A stretch of DNA of 22,534 bases from an uncultured Oceanobacillus sp. (GTDB lineage Bacteria > Bacillota > Bacilli > Bacillales > Amphibacillaceae): NCBI GenBank assembly GCA_938004015.1, contig CALKWU010000118.1, positions 1 through 22,534 of the forward strand, given 5' to 3'. Positions 1 to 7,066 of the stretch are shown here, piece by piece. The position numbers and the translations under genes are program-made. Under the pieces are notes generated by a model. That model did not search any database. It was not told where the DNA came from and was given only the letters and a program-made list of their open reading frames with translations. The stretch's first letter is position 1. Every line of letters begins with the position of its first letter.

Positions 1-509
1 GCTTTCACGTTGTCGTTATCGACATAAATGACGTGTTCAGCCTGTTCACTTGGGCTCCCGACCAAAACAAACGGAATCTTGCTTTCTACCAAATATGGAA
101 TGACTTTATCTCCTTTTTTGGAATATGTCACAATCAAACCATCGACACGTTTTCCCCGAACCATCTTCACGACATCATCATAAATTTCATCCTCTGATTC
201 GCCTGTCGTCAATGTGATGCTGTAGTCCTGTTTATTGCAATAGGAACTGATTCCACGTAACACTTCAGGGAAAAACGGGTCATGGAGTGAACGGCTGCTC
301 GATTCTTTCATGACGATCCCGATCGTGCGGGTTTTCTGTTGGGCCAATACGCGAGCATTGTAATTCAAATGGTACCCCATTTCTTTCATCACACGTCTGA
401 CATGGCGCTTGGTCTCTTCACTGATCCGTGGGCTGTCTGATATGACACGGGATACCGTCGAAGGAGAAACGTTCGCTCGTTTCGCCACATCTTTAATCGT
501 CACATTCAT
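1..509 (-). CDS. malR: LacI-family transcriptional regulator, probable maltose regulator MalR (3' end outside window)
   Basis: The reading frame starts at the ATG at 509 and stays open to the window edge, giving about 169 residues; the C-terminal half is missing. The protein begins MNVTIKDVAKRANVSPSTVS, the typical LacI helix-turn-helix (residues 4-24), followed by the hinge region and the start of the periplasmic-binding-protein-like effector domain (TIGIVMKESSSRSLHDPFF). The SD sequence AGAGGTG lies just upstream. It is the last gene of the malE-malF-malG order, 36 bases after the second permease, so it is probably co-transcribed with the transporter it controls. Family knowledge: LacI/MalR proteins bind pseudo-palindromes centred on CG, and several such sites lie at the malE and GH31/malL promoters. 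The maltose assignment is inferred from neighbours. Confidence 0.93.
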   Translation of the reverse strand, partial: MNVTIKDVAKRANVSPSTVSRVISDSPRISEETKRHVRRVMKEMGYHLNYNARVLAQQKTRTIGIVMKESSSRSLHDPFFPEVLRGISSYCNKQDYSITLTTGESEDEIYDDVVKMVRGKRVDGLIVTYSKKGDKVIPYLVESKIPFVLVGSPSEQAEHVIYVDNDNVK

Positions 510-545
510 ACGTTACACCTCTTTCCTGTTTCGCTTTAAAGCCAA

Positions 546-1388
546 TCAACCTTTGATTCCACCTGCAGTCAATCCTGAGACAAAATATTTCTGTAAGGAC
601 AGGAACAAAATCGCTATTGGAACTGCAATCATTATACTTCCTGCGGCGAACAATGTGAACTCACTGCCGTATTGTCGGGAAACAAGCTCATATAATCCTA
701 CCGCCAATGTATATTGTTCAGGTTGTCTGAGCAACACTTTTGCCAAAATGAAATCAGTGAACGGTGTGATGAAAGTGAATACTGCAACGACAGCGATCAT
801 CGGCCTTGCGAGTGGCATAATGATCTGCCAGAAAATACGGAAATGACCAGCACCGTCCATACGTGCACTTTCATCGAGTTCTTTTGGAATGGAGTCCAAG
901 TACCCTTTCATCAACCACGTATTCATTGGAATGGCTCCACCAATGTAGACGAGGATCAATCCAAGATGTGTATTGATCAACCCAGTGACGTTGGCGAGCA
1001 CGAAAATGGCGATCAGTGCCGCAAAGTTTGGAATCATCTGTAAGATCAAAAAGGTGATAAGACCATGTTTCCTTCCAATGAAGCGATAGCGTGAAAAGGA
1101 GTATGCCATCAGACTAATGGAAATGACCGAGGCAACCATTGAAATGAGACTGACTTTGATCGTATTCCAATACCATCTTAAATAAAGACTTTCTTCCAAG
1201 TTGAATAATTTTTTGTAATGATCCCACGTCGGATTTTCCGGAATGATGCTGAAGCTGGATATACTCGTTCCAGGCGTCAAAGATGCCCCAAATACCCAAA
1301 CTAACGGGTAAATGATGACAACTGCCATGATCGCGATAATAAAATAAGTGACCGTCAGCCTGATTATTTTTCTTGTCTTAATACTCAT
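546..1388 (-). CDS. malG: Maltose/maltodextrin ABC transporter permease, MalG/MdxG type
   Basis: This 280-residue inner-membrane permease of the binding-protein-dependent transport family has about six hydrophobic segments. The cytoplasmic EAA loop is at about residues 169-192 (KELDESARMDGAG, then IMPLARP) and docks on the ATPase. The C-terminus GLTAGGIKG is typical of MalG proteins. The ATG at 1388 is one base after the TGA of the upstream permease (TGA-T-ATG), and an AGAGG lies about 12 bases upstream, which suggests translational coupling. It should pair with the 426-residue permease to form the channel that receives maltodextrin from the lipoprotein encoded first in the operon. No ATPase gene is present nearby. 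The substrate is inferred from the flanking alpha-glucosidases. Confidence 0.93.
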   Translation of the reverse strand: MSIKTRKIIRLTVTYFIIAIMAVVIIYPLVWVFGASLTPGTSISSFSIIPENPTWDHYKKLFNLEESLYLRWYWNTIKVSLISMVASVISISLMAYSFSRYRFIGRKHGLITFLILQMIPNFAALIAIFVLANVTGLINTHLGLILVYIGGAIPMNTWLMKGYLDSIPKELDESARMDGAGHFRIFWQIIMPLARPMIAVVAVFTFITPFTDFILAKVLLRQPEQYTLAVGLYELVSRQYGSEFTLFAAGSIMIAVPIAILFLSLQKYFVSGLTAGGIKG

Positions 1389-1389
1389 A

Positions 1390-2670
1390 TCACATCAAAT
1401 CCTCTTCTTGGTATGATCTCGTTCTTCTGAATTGCCAAATCGCAATGGCAATGACAACCGCAGACATGATCATTGTAATAGCCGCTGCCATACCATACTG
1501 TTGCGAGGTCATTGTCAAGTTGTAGATCCAAGAAATCAAAATATCTGTACCACCAGCGTTTTGTCCTTCCACCGCAGGACCACCACCGTTGAACAAGAAG
1601 ATCACATTAAAGTTGTTGAAGTTGAATGTATATTGAGTGATCAAAATCGGTGCAATGGAATAAAGGATGAGTGGTAAAGTGATTTCTTTGAATTGTTGAA
1701 ACGCACTTGCTCCATCGATCTTGGCAGCTTCGTAGAGTTCATTTGGAATGGCTTGCAAGACGCCAGTGACCATAACAAATATAAATGGAAAACCTAACCA
1801 TGTTTGAATGAGAATCAAAGCGATTCTTGTCCACAGTGGATCGGTCATCCAAGGTATCGGACTAATGCTTAAGGCATCAAGAATAACCGTATTGATGGCA
1901 CCAAATGATTCGTTGAACATGCCTGAAAAGATCAAGATCGTAACAAAAGCAGGAACAGCCCATGGCAAGATGAGCAACGTACGAATGATCCCTTTACCCT
2001 TCAAATCCTTTTGGTTGACTAATACTGCCAAAAAGACACCGAGGGAAATCTGTAAAGTGGTTGCAACCAATGTCCAGATGATTGTCCAGGAGAACACACT
2101 GAGGAATGTATCACGCCACACACTCATCGTGAATAATTTCTTGAAGTTTTCCAATCCGACCCAATCCGTCAGTTGAGCTGGCCAATTATGATACAAATCA
2201 TAATTCGTAAATGCCAATAAAAGCATAAAAACGATTGGTAAGATCACAACGAACAATAATAGTAGAAAACCAGGACTCAACATCAAATAAGGGAAACCAT
2301 AATCGATCAGGTTTCTGTATTGTTGACGAACAGAATTCAACGGTTGCCCGAGATCTCTTCGCTCACCATTTTTATAAGCATCACGAAGATTGATGATCAT
2401 GATGATGGCTGCGAGTATAAGTAAAAATATGGAAATGATCCCATAGACCATTAAAAAGATTGAGTTGTCACGAGGCAATTTTTCACCAAGAGTGACAATT
2501 CCCCAAATCCCTATATCAATAAAATCCCAAAAGGCAATGAGAAATGAGACGGCCAACACTAAAAATATTGATCCTTTTAAATATTGACGATTATAAAATT
2601 GGCCTAGCCCTGGGATAATGGAAAGTGCTGTAGCGATTTTTCGATGATTAGACTGATAGACTTTATCCAC
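1390..2670 (-). CDS. malF: Maltose/maltodextrin ABC transporter permease, MalF/MdxF type
   Basis: The frame encodes a long permease of about 426 residues. An N-terminal extension includes SIIPGLGQFYNRQYLKG and two hydrophobic segments, as in Bacillus MdxF. The conserved permease core follows, with the EAA loop near residues 308-330 (PNELYEAAKIDGAS). A GTG at 2682 is possible, but it directly abuts AGAGAG. The GTG at 2670 has GAGAGGTG nine bases upstream and gives MDKVYQSNHRK, so I chose 2670. The gene is separated from malE by 189 bases carrying several hairpins, and it abuts malG. It forms the MalFG heterodimer in the membrane. Substrate specificity is inferred from context. Confidence 0.92.
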   Translation of the reverse strand: MDKVYQSNHRKIATALSIIPGLGQFYNRQYLKGSIFLVLAVSFLIAFWDFIDIGIWGIVTLGEKLPRDNSIFLMVYGIISIFLLILAAIIMIINLRDAYKNGERRDLGQPLNSVRQQYRNLIDYGFPYLMLSPGFLLLLFVVILPIVFMLLLAFTNYDLYHNWPAQLTDWVGLENFKKLFTMSVWRDTFLSVFSWTIIWTLVATTLQISLGVFLAVLVNQKDLKGKGIIRTLLILPWAVPAFVTILIFSGMFNESFGAINTVILDALSISPIPWMTDPLWTRIALILIQTWLGFPFIFVMVTGVLQAIPNELYEAAKIDGASAFQQFKEITLPLILYSIAPILITQYTFNFNNFNVIFLFNGGGPAVEGQNAGGTDILISWIYNLTMTSQQYGMAAAITMIMSAVVIAIAIWQFRRTRSYQEEDLM

Positions 2671-2731
2671 AGCAGGAGGCACCTCTCTTTATACTTTAAA
2701 ATGTTTTCGTTCATTAAGTATTCAATCATGT

Positions 2732-2784
2732 GACAGAAGTTCGTACAACTCTGTCCAGCAGGCATGTTAGGTGTGGTGAACATG
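2732..2784 (-). other. Two further dyads in the malE-malF spacer
   Basis: GACAGA-A-GTT (2732-2741) pairs with AAC-TCTGTC (2747-2755) around a five-base loop, with one bulged A. CATGTT (2763-2768) pairs with AACATG (2779-2784) around a ten-base loop. Both lie between the terminator-like hairpin after malE and the malF start. They may help fold or protect the intercistronic RNA. No function can be read from the sequence alone. Confidence 0.4.
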
Positions 2785-2813
2785 TATGATGCAATCCGGC
2801 CTTACTCTGAAAT

Positions 2814-2852
2814 AAAAAGGGGAGGCAGTATCTTCCATAGAAGATACCACCT
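2814..2852 (-). terminator. Terminator-like hairpin just after malE (probable partial terminator inside the operon)
   Basis: Read on the minus strand, the hairpin begins eight bases after the malE stop. GTATCTTC (2828-2835) pairs perfectly with GAAGATAC (2840-2847) around a four-base loop. A 2x2 internal loop is followed by three more pairs (2823-2825 with 2850-2852), then a run of five T (2814-2818). Incomplete termination here would give more binding protein than permease, a known pattern in binding-protein-dependent sugar operons. Confidence 0.7.
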
Positions 2853-2859
2853 ATCAACA

Positions 2860-4155
2860 TCAGTCAGATCCACCATGGTTGATTTCTATATTGTCTTTAA
2901 TCAATTGTACGGCAGTTTCCAATGCTTCATTCGGTTTCGATTTACCGGTTACAACTGTTTGAACGGCTGATGCCATGGGTTCCCAAACTTCAGCCATTTC
3001 TGGGATGGAAGGCATGGCGATGGCATCTTCAGATTGTTTCATGACCGCAGCAGCACCTTCATTCTCACTTACCCACGATTCGTCTTCCAATAAGGAAACG
3101 AGTGGAGGAATTTCTTCTGTCAATTCATATCTTACTTTAGCATTTTCTTCATTTGTAATGAACTCGACAAATTTCTGTGCCCATTCATGGTGCTCAGTAA
3201 AGTTTGTGACAAACCAACCTTTCACACCCATGTACGTACCGATTGGTTCTCCATTAGGCAATTTTGGCATTGGGGCGATTCCGATATCGATGCCCGCTTC
3301 TTTATAATCTGCGAAAGACCATGGTCCGTTTTGGACAGCAAATGCTTTTCCTTCTTTAAACAAACCGTTCATTTGGTCGTTGGACGTTTCACCGATGATT
3401 CCTCTTGGAAATAACCCCTCTTCATACCACTGATTGATATATTCCATTGCTTCGACTGCAGCTTCATTATCTAGACCAATATCGGATACATCATCCCCAT
3501 CACCAAACACATAGCCACCGAAACCATGGAAAACACCGTGAGAATGATAGAAGTCATCCCAAATCGCCAAGAAACCATAATCCCCATTGTCTACAGCTTC
3601 TTTGGACAACTCATAGACTTCATCCATTGTCTCAGGGACTTCGGGCAGTAGATCTTTGTTATAGATGAAGACAGTTGTCTCAATCGCTTTTGGAAGAGCG
3701 TATAATTGCCCCTCGTATTCAAGCGCTTCAATAGAAGACTCTGTAAACTGACTCAAAATTTCATCACTTACATCAAGTGGTGCAATGTATCCTTTTACAA
3801 CTGAAGGTCCGACACCATCATGTGACATGGTGACAACGTCAGGAGCGTTTTCAGTGTTACCGTCCAATGCCATGTTCTCTTGCATTTCGGTAATGTTGTA
3901 TTCACGGAATTCTATTTCGATCCCGTATTCTTCCTCAAACTTTGCTGCTGCATCTTCTAATGCAACACCTTTGTCTTGGTCTTCCCATACGATCAACTTC
4001 TCCGGCTTTTCAGCCTCTTCCACATTTTCTACATTTCCATCTACTGTTGCATTTGAATCAGTGGAACTTTCATCCACATCATCATCTGGTCCACAAGCTA
4101 CAAGAATTCCTGCAACCAGCATAAAAGCAACAATGATTCCTAACCATCTTTTCAT
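2860..4155 (-). CDS. malE: Maltose/maltodextrin-binding lipoprotein, MalE/MdxE type
   Basis: This 431-residue extracellular solute-binding protein (family 1) has a lipoprotein signal peptide: MKRW, a hydrophobic core, then the lipobox LVAC with the lipidated cysteine at residue 21. A strongly acidic linker follows (about residues 23-52). The mature domain contains KLIVWEDQDKG and the later sequence PNGEPIGTYMGVKGWFVTNF, typical of maltodextrin-binding proteins. The ATG at 4155 has a very good SD (AGGAGGTTAATCCAA). It is the first gene of the operon malE-malF-malG-malR. Its promoter is at 4238-4266 and a MalR/CcpA-like operator lies just downstream of the -10. Binding of maltose or maltodextrins is inferred from similarity and the alpha-glucosidases next door. 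Confidence 0.93.
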   Translation of the reverse strand: MKRWLGIIVAFMLVAGILVACGPDDDVDESSTDSNATVDGNVENVEEAEKPEKLIVWEDQDKGVALEDAAAKFEEEYGIEIEFREYNITEMQENMALDGNTENAPDVVTMSHDGVGPSVVKGYIAPLDVSDEILSQFTESSIEALEYEGQLYALPKAIETTVFIYNKDLLPEVPETMDEVYELSKEAVDNGDYGFLAIWDDFYHSHGVFHGFGGYVFGDGDDVSDIGLDNEAAVEAMEYINQWYEEGLFPRGIIGETSNDQMNGLFKEGKAFAVQNGPWSFADYKEAGIDIGIAPMPKLPNGEPIGTYMGVKGWFVTNFTEHHEWAQKFVEFITNEENAKVRYELTEEIPPLVSLLEDESWVSENEGAAAVMKQSEDAIAMPSIPEMAEVWEPMASAVQTVVTGKSKPNEALETAVQLIKDNIEINHGGSD

Positions 4156-4205
4156 TTGGATTAACCTCCTAGATTATTCTTAAGGTAGATGCGCAACCGT
4201 TTTTT

Positions 4206-4225
4206 TGCGAAAACGCTTGCATAAC
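4206..4225 (-). promoter_or_regulatory. LacI/CcpA-type operator O1 of malE
   Basis: On the minus strand this reads GTTATGCAAGCGTTTTCGCA, a pseudo-palindrome with the central CG at 4214-4215. It lies downstream of the malE -10 box, in the early transcribed region, where a bound repressor would block RNA polymerase. It belongs to a set of five similar elements near mal promoters. It also resembles the CcpA cre consensus, so MalR and CcpA cannot be told apart by eye. Confidence 0.6.
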
Positions 4226-4237
4226 CTTTTCACTCTT

Positions 4238-4266
4238 ATTATAGCCTAATATTTTTTGAAAAGCAA
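4238..4266 (-). promoter_or_regulatory. Promoter of the malE operon (sigma-A type)
   Basis: On the minus strand a -35 TTGCTT (4261-4266) and a -10 TATAAT (4238-4243) are separated by 17 bases. The predicted start of transcription is about 75-80 bases upstream of the malE start codon. The GH31 promoter has the same two hexamers. Confidence 0.7.
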
Positions 4267-4361
4267 TCATAAAATCATTTGTATTTTTAATATAGGTTAC
4301 GCTTACATATAGACGCATCATTTTTTTGACTATAAATTTACACAGGGAATAAAGGTATTTT

Positions 4362-4380
4362 TTGTGCAAACGATTGTATG
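4362..4380 (+). promoter_or_regulatory. Upstream LacI/CcpA-type operator O2 of malE
   Basis: TTGTGCAAACGATTGTATG matches the other mal operators, with its central CG at 4371-4372. It lies about 100 bases upstream of the malE -35. The distance to the CG of O1 is 157 bp, close to 15 helical turns, so the two sites could be bridged by a DNA loop. Looping is inference. Confidence 0.5.
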
Positions 4381-4390
4381 ATTTGTTTTT

Positions 4391-4430
4391 TTAATCCGCA
4401 GAACGTCATGATATGACTTTCTGCGGTTAA
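4391..4430. other. Long hairpin after the GH31 gene, without a T-run on the GH31 side
   Basis: CCGCAGAA (4396-4403) pairs with TTCTGCGG (4419-4426), and an inner stem GTCAT (4405-4409) pairs with ATGAC (4413-4417). An outer TTAA/TTAA is joined across one bulged T. It begins four bases after the GH31 stop. On the minus strand it is followed by ATTAAAAAAAC, so it is not a canonical terminator for GH31. It may protect the 3' end or terminate weakly, allowing some read-through into malE. Confidence 0.55.
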
Positions 4431-4433
4431 GGA

Positions 4434-6815
4434 TCACAGTAATTGACGAAAAGGAACGGTGATGCGGATTGTTTGATCTTCATCATTCATCTTACAGTTC
4501 TGTTTTTCACCATTCAACAGCACATCTACATCATCTTTCACTCGATGTACGATAAAGGTGACGCAGTTCCATTCCGGTCGATAGCCGTCATTTCTGATAT
4601 TTGTATCAAGCTTCAACGTTTTCTGTTCAAGCACTGCGGTAAATTCACAGGAGAAAAACACTCCATTTTCATAAGCAAAGGTTTTTCCGTCATCATCATA
4701 AAACACAAAGGTCGAAGGATCCTCCGTCGGATAAATATGAACAATCAATTCCTCATCAGAAACCTCTGTTGAAGTCTTTGCGTTTCCATGTGTGATGATC
4801 GCACCTTCTTTTACAAAAATAGGAATGGTATCCAAGTTCGCTTCAACGAGATGATGTCTTTCACCTTCAAGATGTTCATCCGTCCAGTAATTGACCCAAT
4901 TTCCTTCCGGCAGATAGACGACACGATGATTTGTGTTCGGTTTAAGGATTGGTGCAATGATGACATCAGCACCGATCATAAACTGATCAAATAGATTGAA
5001 CGTGTTTGGGTCATGAGGATACTCAAGCACTAACGGGCGCATGACTGGTGCACCGGTTTGGCTTGCCACTTGGAACCATGTATATAAATACGGAAGCCAC
5101 ACATAACGTTCTTCTATATATTTTTTAATGATCTTTTCATATTTTTCTCCAAAAGACCAAGGTTCTTGGCGAATTGCATGCAACTCACTATGGTTTCTGA
5201 AAAACGGCGTAAATGCTCCCACTTGTGTCCAGCGCGCCAATAATTCGCCATTCGAATCGTACGCAAAGCCCCCTACGTCAGGACCGCAGAATGGCACACC
5301 CGAAAGACCAAGATTCATGCACATCGGCAAAGCCATCTCCAAATGTTCCCAAAAACTGCGGTTATCACCCGTCCAGACAGCCGAATACCGCTGGATTCCA
5401 GCATAACCTGCCCGAGTCAACATGAATGGTCGATTGCCATTCAATTGTTGTTCAAGACCATCATAAGTTGATTTCGTCATCAGCAAACCATATAAATTGT
5501 GAAGTTCCCGATGGGTTTTCGGTTCCCCATCATTATCGTGGACGACATTCAAATCCATTGTCTTCGTCTCATTGAACACGGCCGGCTCGTTCATATCATT
5601 CCATATTCCCTCGATGCCCAATTCAGTGTAGAACTGATGTTTTTCTCCCCACCATTTTCTTGTTTCACATTTTGTGAAGTCAGGGAATGCACTGCTCCCT
5701 GGCCAAACATCGCCATAATAAATTTTCCCATCGATATATTTACTGAAGTGATCCTTTTTCACCCCCTCTTGATAAACAGTATATTCCGGGTCTTCTTTCA
5801 CACCAGGATCCACAATTGGTACGACGTGAACCCCTTCTTCGTATAAGTCTTTCACCAATTGTTTTGGATCTGGAAAGCGGTCGTCGTCAAATGTGAAAAC
5901 ACGATAACCATCCATATAATGGATATCCAAATGAACAGCGTCTAATGGAATCCCTTTTTCTTTGAACGTCCTTACCAATTCTCTTACTTCTTCTTCCGTT
6001 TGGTAACTGTACCTCGATTGATGATAGCCTAATGCCCACTTGGGTGGGAGAGGCATTCTCCCGGTAATCTCTGTATATTGTTCGATGACATCTTTCGGCT
6101 CCGGCCCAGCAAAAATATAATAGTCGAGTTCTCCACGCTCTGCTTGAAAAGAATAGACTTCCGTAGATGACTTCAAGTCAAATGTTGTTTTTGACGGGTT
6201 GTCCAAAAAGACCCCGTAAGCTCTTCCATTACGAATCGCCATGAAATAAGGAATGGATTGATAAAGACTGTCGATTTCCGGGTTATGTGGAGCATATACA
6301 TCCGTATTCCACATCGTCATCTTGTCTCCACGTTTGTCCAAGTATCCCGTTTTTTCACCAAAACCATAGAAATGATCATTTTGATACATCTTTTTGAAAC
6401 AAAACACTTCTTTTTTACTCGTATAGCCCATACCCTGTTCTGCATCTTCTACAATCAAACGTCCCTGTCGATCAAACACAAAAATTCGCAAAGGAGACTT
6501 CGATATTTTCAATGTAACTTGATCACTAGACAAAATAATTTCATCTTTTTCTTCGGAAAAGTCCAAGCTGACTTGCTCTGGTTCTTTTACGACCGCTACA
6601 GTCGATTGTTTTGAAGGAATTTGCTTTGGATTCATGATGATCCGTACAATATCATCACGATAAAACAAGATAGACACATAACCCTTCTCACATTCTAACT
6701 CCAATACGCCTTCACCTTGATAGGATAACGAGAGGAGTGAACCGATACTTTTCAGCTTTTTTGTTTCTGAACCGCTTTCACTTACCGGCATGATGGCAGA
6801 GCTTCCTTCCAACAT
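4434..6815 (-). CDS. GH31 alpha-glucosidase
   Basis: The frame encodes a 793-residue glycoside hydrolase family 31 enzyme that should release glucose from the non-reducing end of maltose and maltodextrins in the cytoplasm; no signal peptide is visible. The signature WNDMNEP contains the nucleophile Asp (about residue 407), and WTGDN contains the acid/base Asp (about residue 484). LDIHYMDGYRVFTFD and PFCGPDVGGF are also family landmarks. An ATG at 6842 lacks an SD. The ATG at 6815 has AGGAGGGA at the right distance, so I start there (MLEGSSAIMPVSES). The gene is divergent from the GH13 enzyme and lies upstream of malE in the same direction. Exact linkage preference (1,4 or 1,6) cannot be read from the sequence. 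Confidence 0.93.
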   Translation of the reverse strand: MLEGSSAIMPVSESGSETKKLKSIGSLLSLSYQGEGVLELECEKGYVSILFYRDDIVRIIMNPKQIPSKQSTVAVVKEPEQVSLDFSEEKDEIILSSDQVTLKISKSPLRIFVFDRQGRLIVEDAEQGMGYTSKKEVFCFKKMYQNDHFYGFGEKTGYLDKRGDKMTMWNTDVYAPHNPEIDSLYQSIPYFMAIRNGRAYGVFLDNPSKTTFDLKSSTEVYSFQAERGELDYYIFAGPEPKDVIEQYTEITGRMPLPPKWALGYHQSRYSYQTEEEVRELVRTFKEKGIPLDAVHLDIHYMDGYRVFTFDDDRFPDPKQLVKDLYEEGVHVVPIVDPGVKEDPEYTVYQEGVKKDHFSKYIDGKIYYGDVWPGSSAFPDFTKCETRKWWGEKHQFYTELGIEGIWNDMNEPAVFNETKTMDLNVVHDNDGEPKTHRELHNLYGLLMTKSTYDGLEQQLNGNRPFMLTRAGYAGIQRYSAVWTGDNRSFWEHLEMALPMCMNLGLSGVPFCGPDVGGFAYDSNGELLARWTQVGAFTPFFRNHSELHAIRQEPWSFGEKYEKIIKKYIEERYVWLPYLYTWFQVASQTGAPVMRPLVLEYPHDPNTFNLFDQFMIGADVIIAPILKPNTNHRVVYLPEGNWVNYWTDEHLEGERHHLVEANLDTIPIFVKEGAIITHGNAKTSTEVSDEELIVHIYPTEDPSTFVFYDDDGKTFAYENGVFFSCEFTAVLEQKTLKLDTNIRNDGYRPEWNCVTFIVHRVKDDVDVLLNGEKQNCKMNDEDQTIRITVPFRQLL

Positions 6816-6860
6816 ACATATCCCTCCTGTCAATAACGACATAGTAATATGGAGATTTCA

Positions 6861-6877
6861 CGAAATCGTTTGCACAA
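6861..6877 (-). promoter_or_regulatory. LacI/CcpA-type operator at the GH31 promoter
   Basis: On the minus strand this reads TTGTGCAAACGATTTCG. Its central CG (6867-6868) is 23 bases from the downstream edge of the GH31 -10 box, exactly the distance seen for malE O1. That shared geometry supports control by one repressor. Confidence 0.6.
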
Positions 6878-6890
6878 CTTATCAAATTTA

Positions 6891-6918
6891 ATTATACATG
6901 ATTATAAATAAAAAGCAA
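6891..6918 (-). promoter_or_regulatory. Promoter of the GH31 gene
   Basis: On the minus strand a -35 TTGCTT (6913-6918) and a -10 TATAAT (6891-6896) are separated by 16 bases. The hexamers are identical to those of the malE promoter. Confidence 0.65.
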
Positions 6919-6943
6919 TCTATAAACCGTTATAACATAACAT

Positions 6944-6958
6944 GGTCAGCGTTTACAC
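6944..6958 (-). promoter_or_regulatory. Operator-like element in the GH31/malL divergent region
   Basis: On the minus strand this reads GTGTAAACGCTGACC, with a good GTGnAAACG half and a poor second half. It lies between the GH31 promoter and malL, 83 bp from the GH31 operator centre and 71 bp from the next element. It is a weaker member of the set. Confidence 0.35.
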
Positions 6959-7012
6959 GATATCGATTCTATGTTAAGTTTAAAGTTGAATATAAACATT
7001 TTTACAGTTTTA

Positions 7013-7029
7013 TGTACAACCGATTGCAC
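7013..7029 (-). promoter_or_regulatory. LacI/CcpA-type operator upstream of malL
   Basis: On the minus strand this reads GTGCAATCGGTTGTACA, which is strongly dyad-symmetric (GTGCAA and TTGTAC flank the central CG). It lies 38 bases before the malL start, so it probably sits in the early transcribed region. I could not assign a convincing malL promoter upstream of it. Confidence 0.55.
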
Positions 7030-7066
7030 TCTTGGCAAATCCATACTATATAAAAGGATGATGATC

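Noticed and set aside
4391..4430. Canonical intrinsic terminator of the GH31 gene
   Set aside because: The stem is strong but is followed on the minus strand by an A-run, not T, so I list it only as a hairpin.
6971..7066. N-terminal extension of malL from the upstream ATG
   Set aside because: The extra 32 residues overlap the operator region, have no SD and do not match the family N-terminus; the ATG at 7067 has one.
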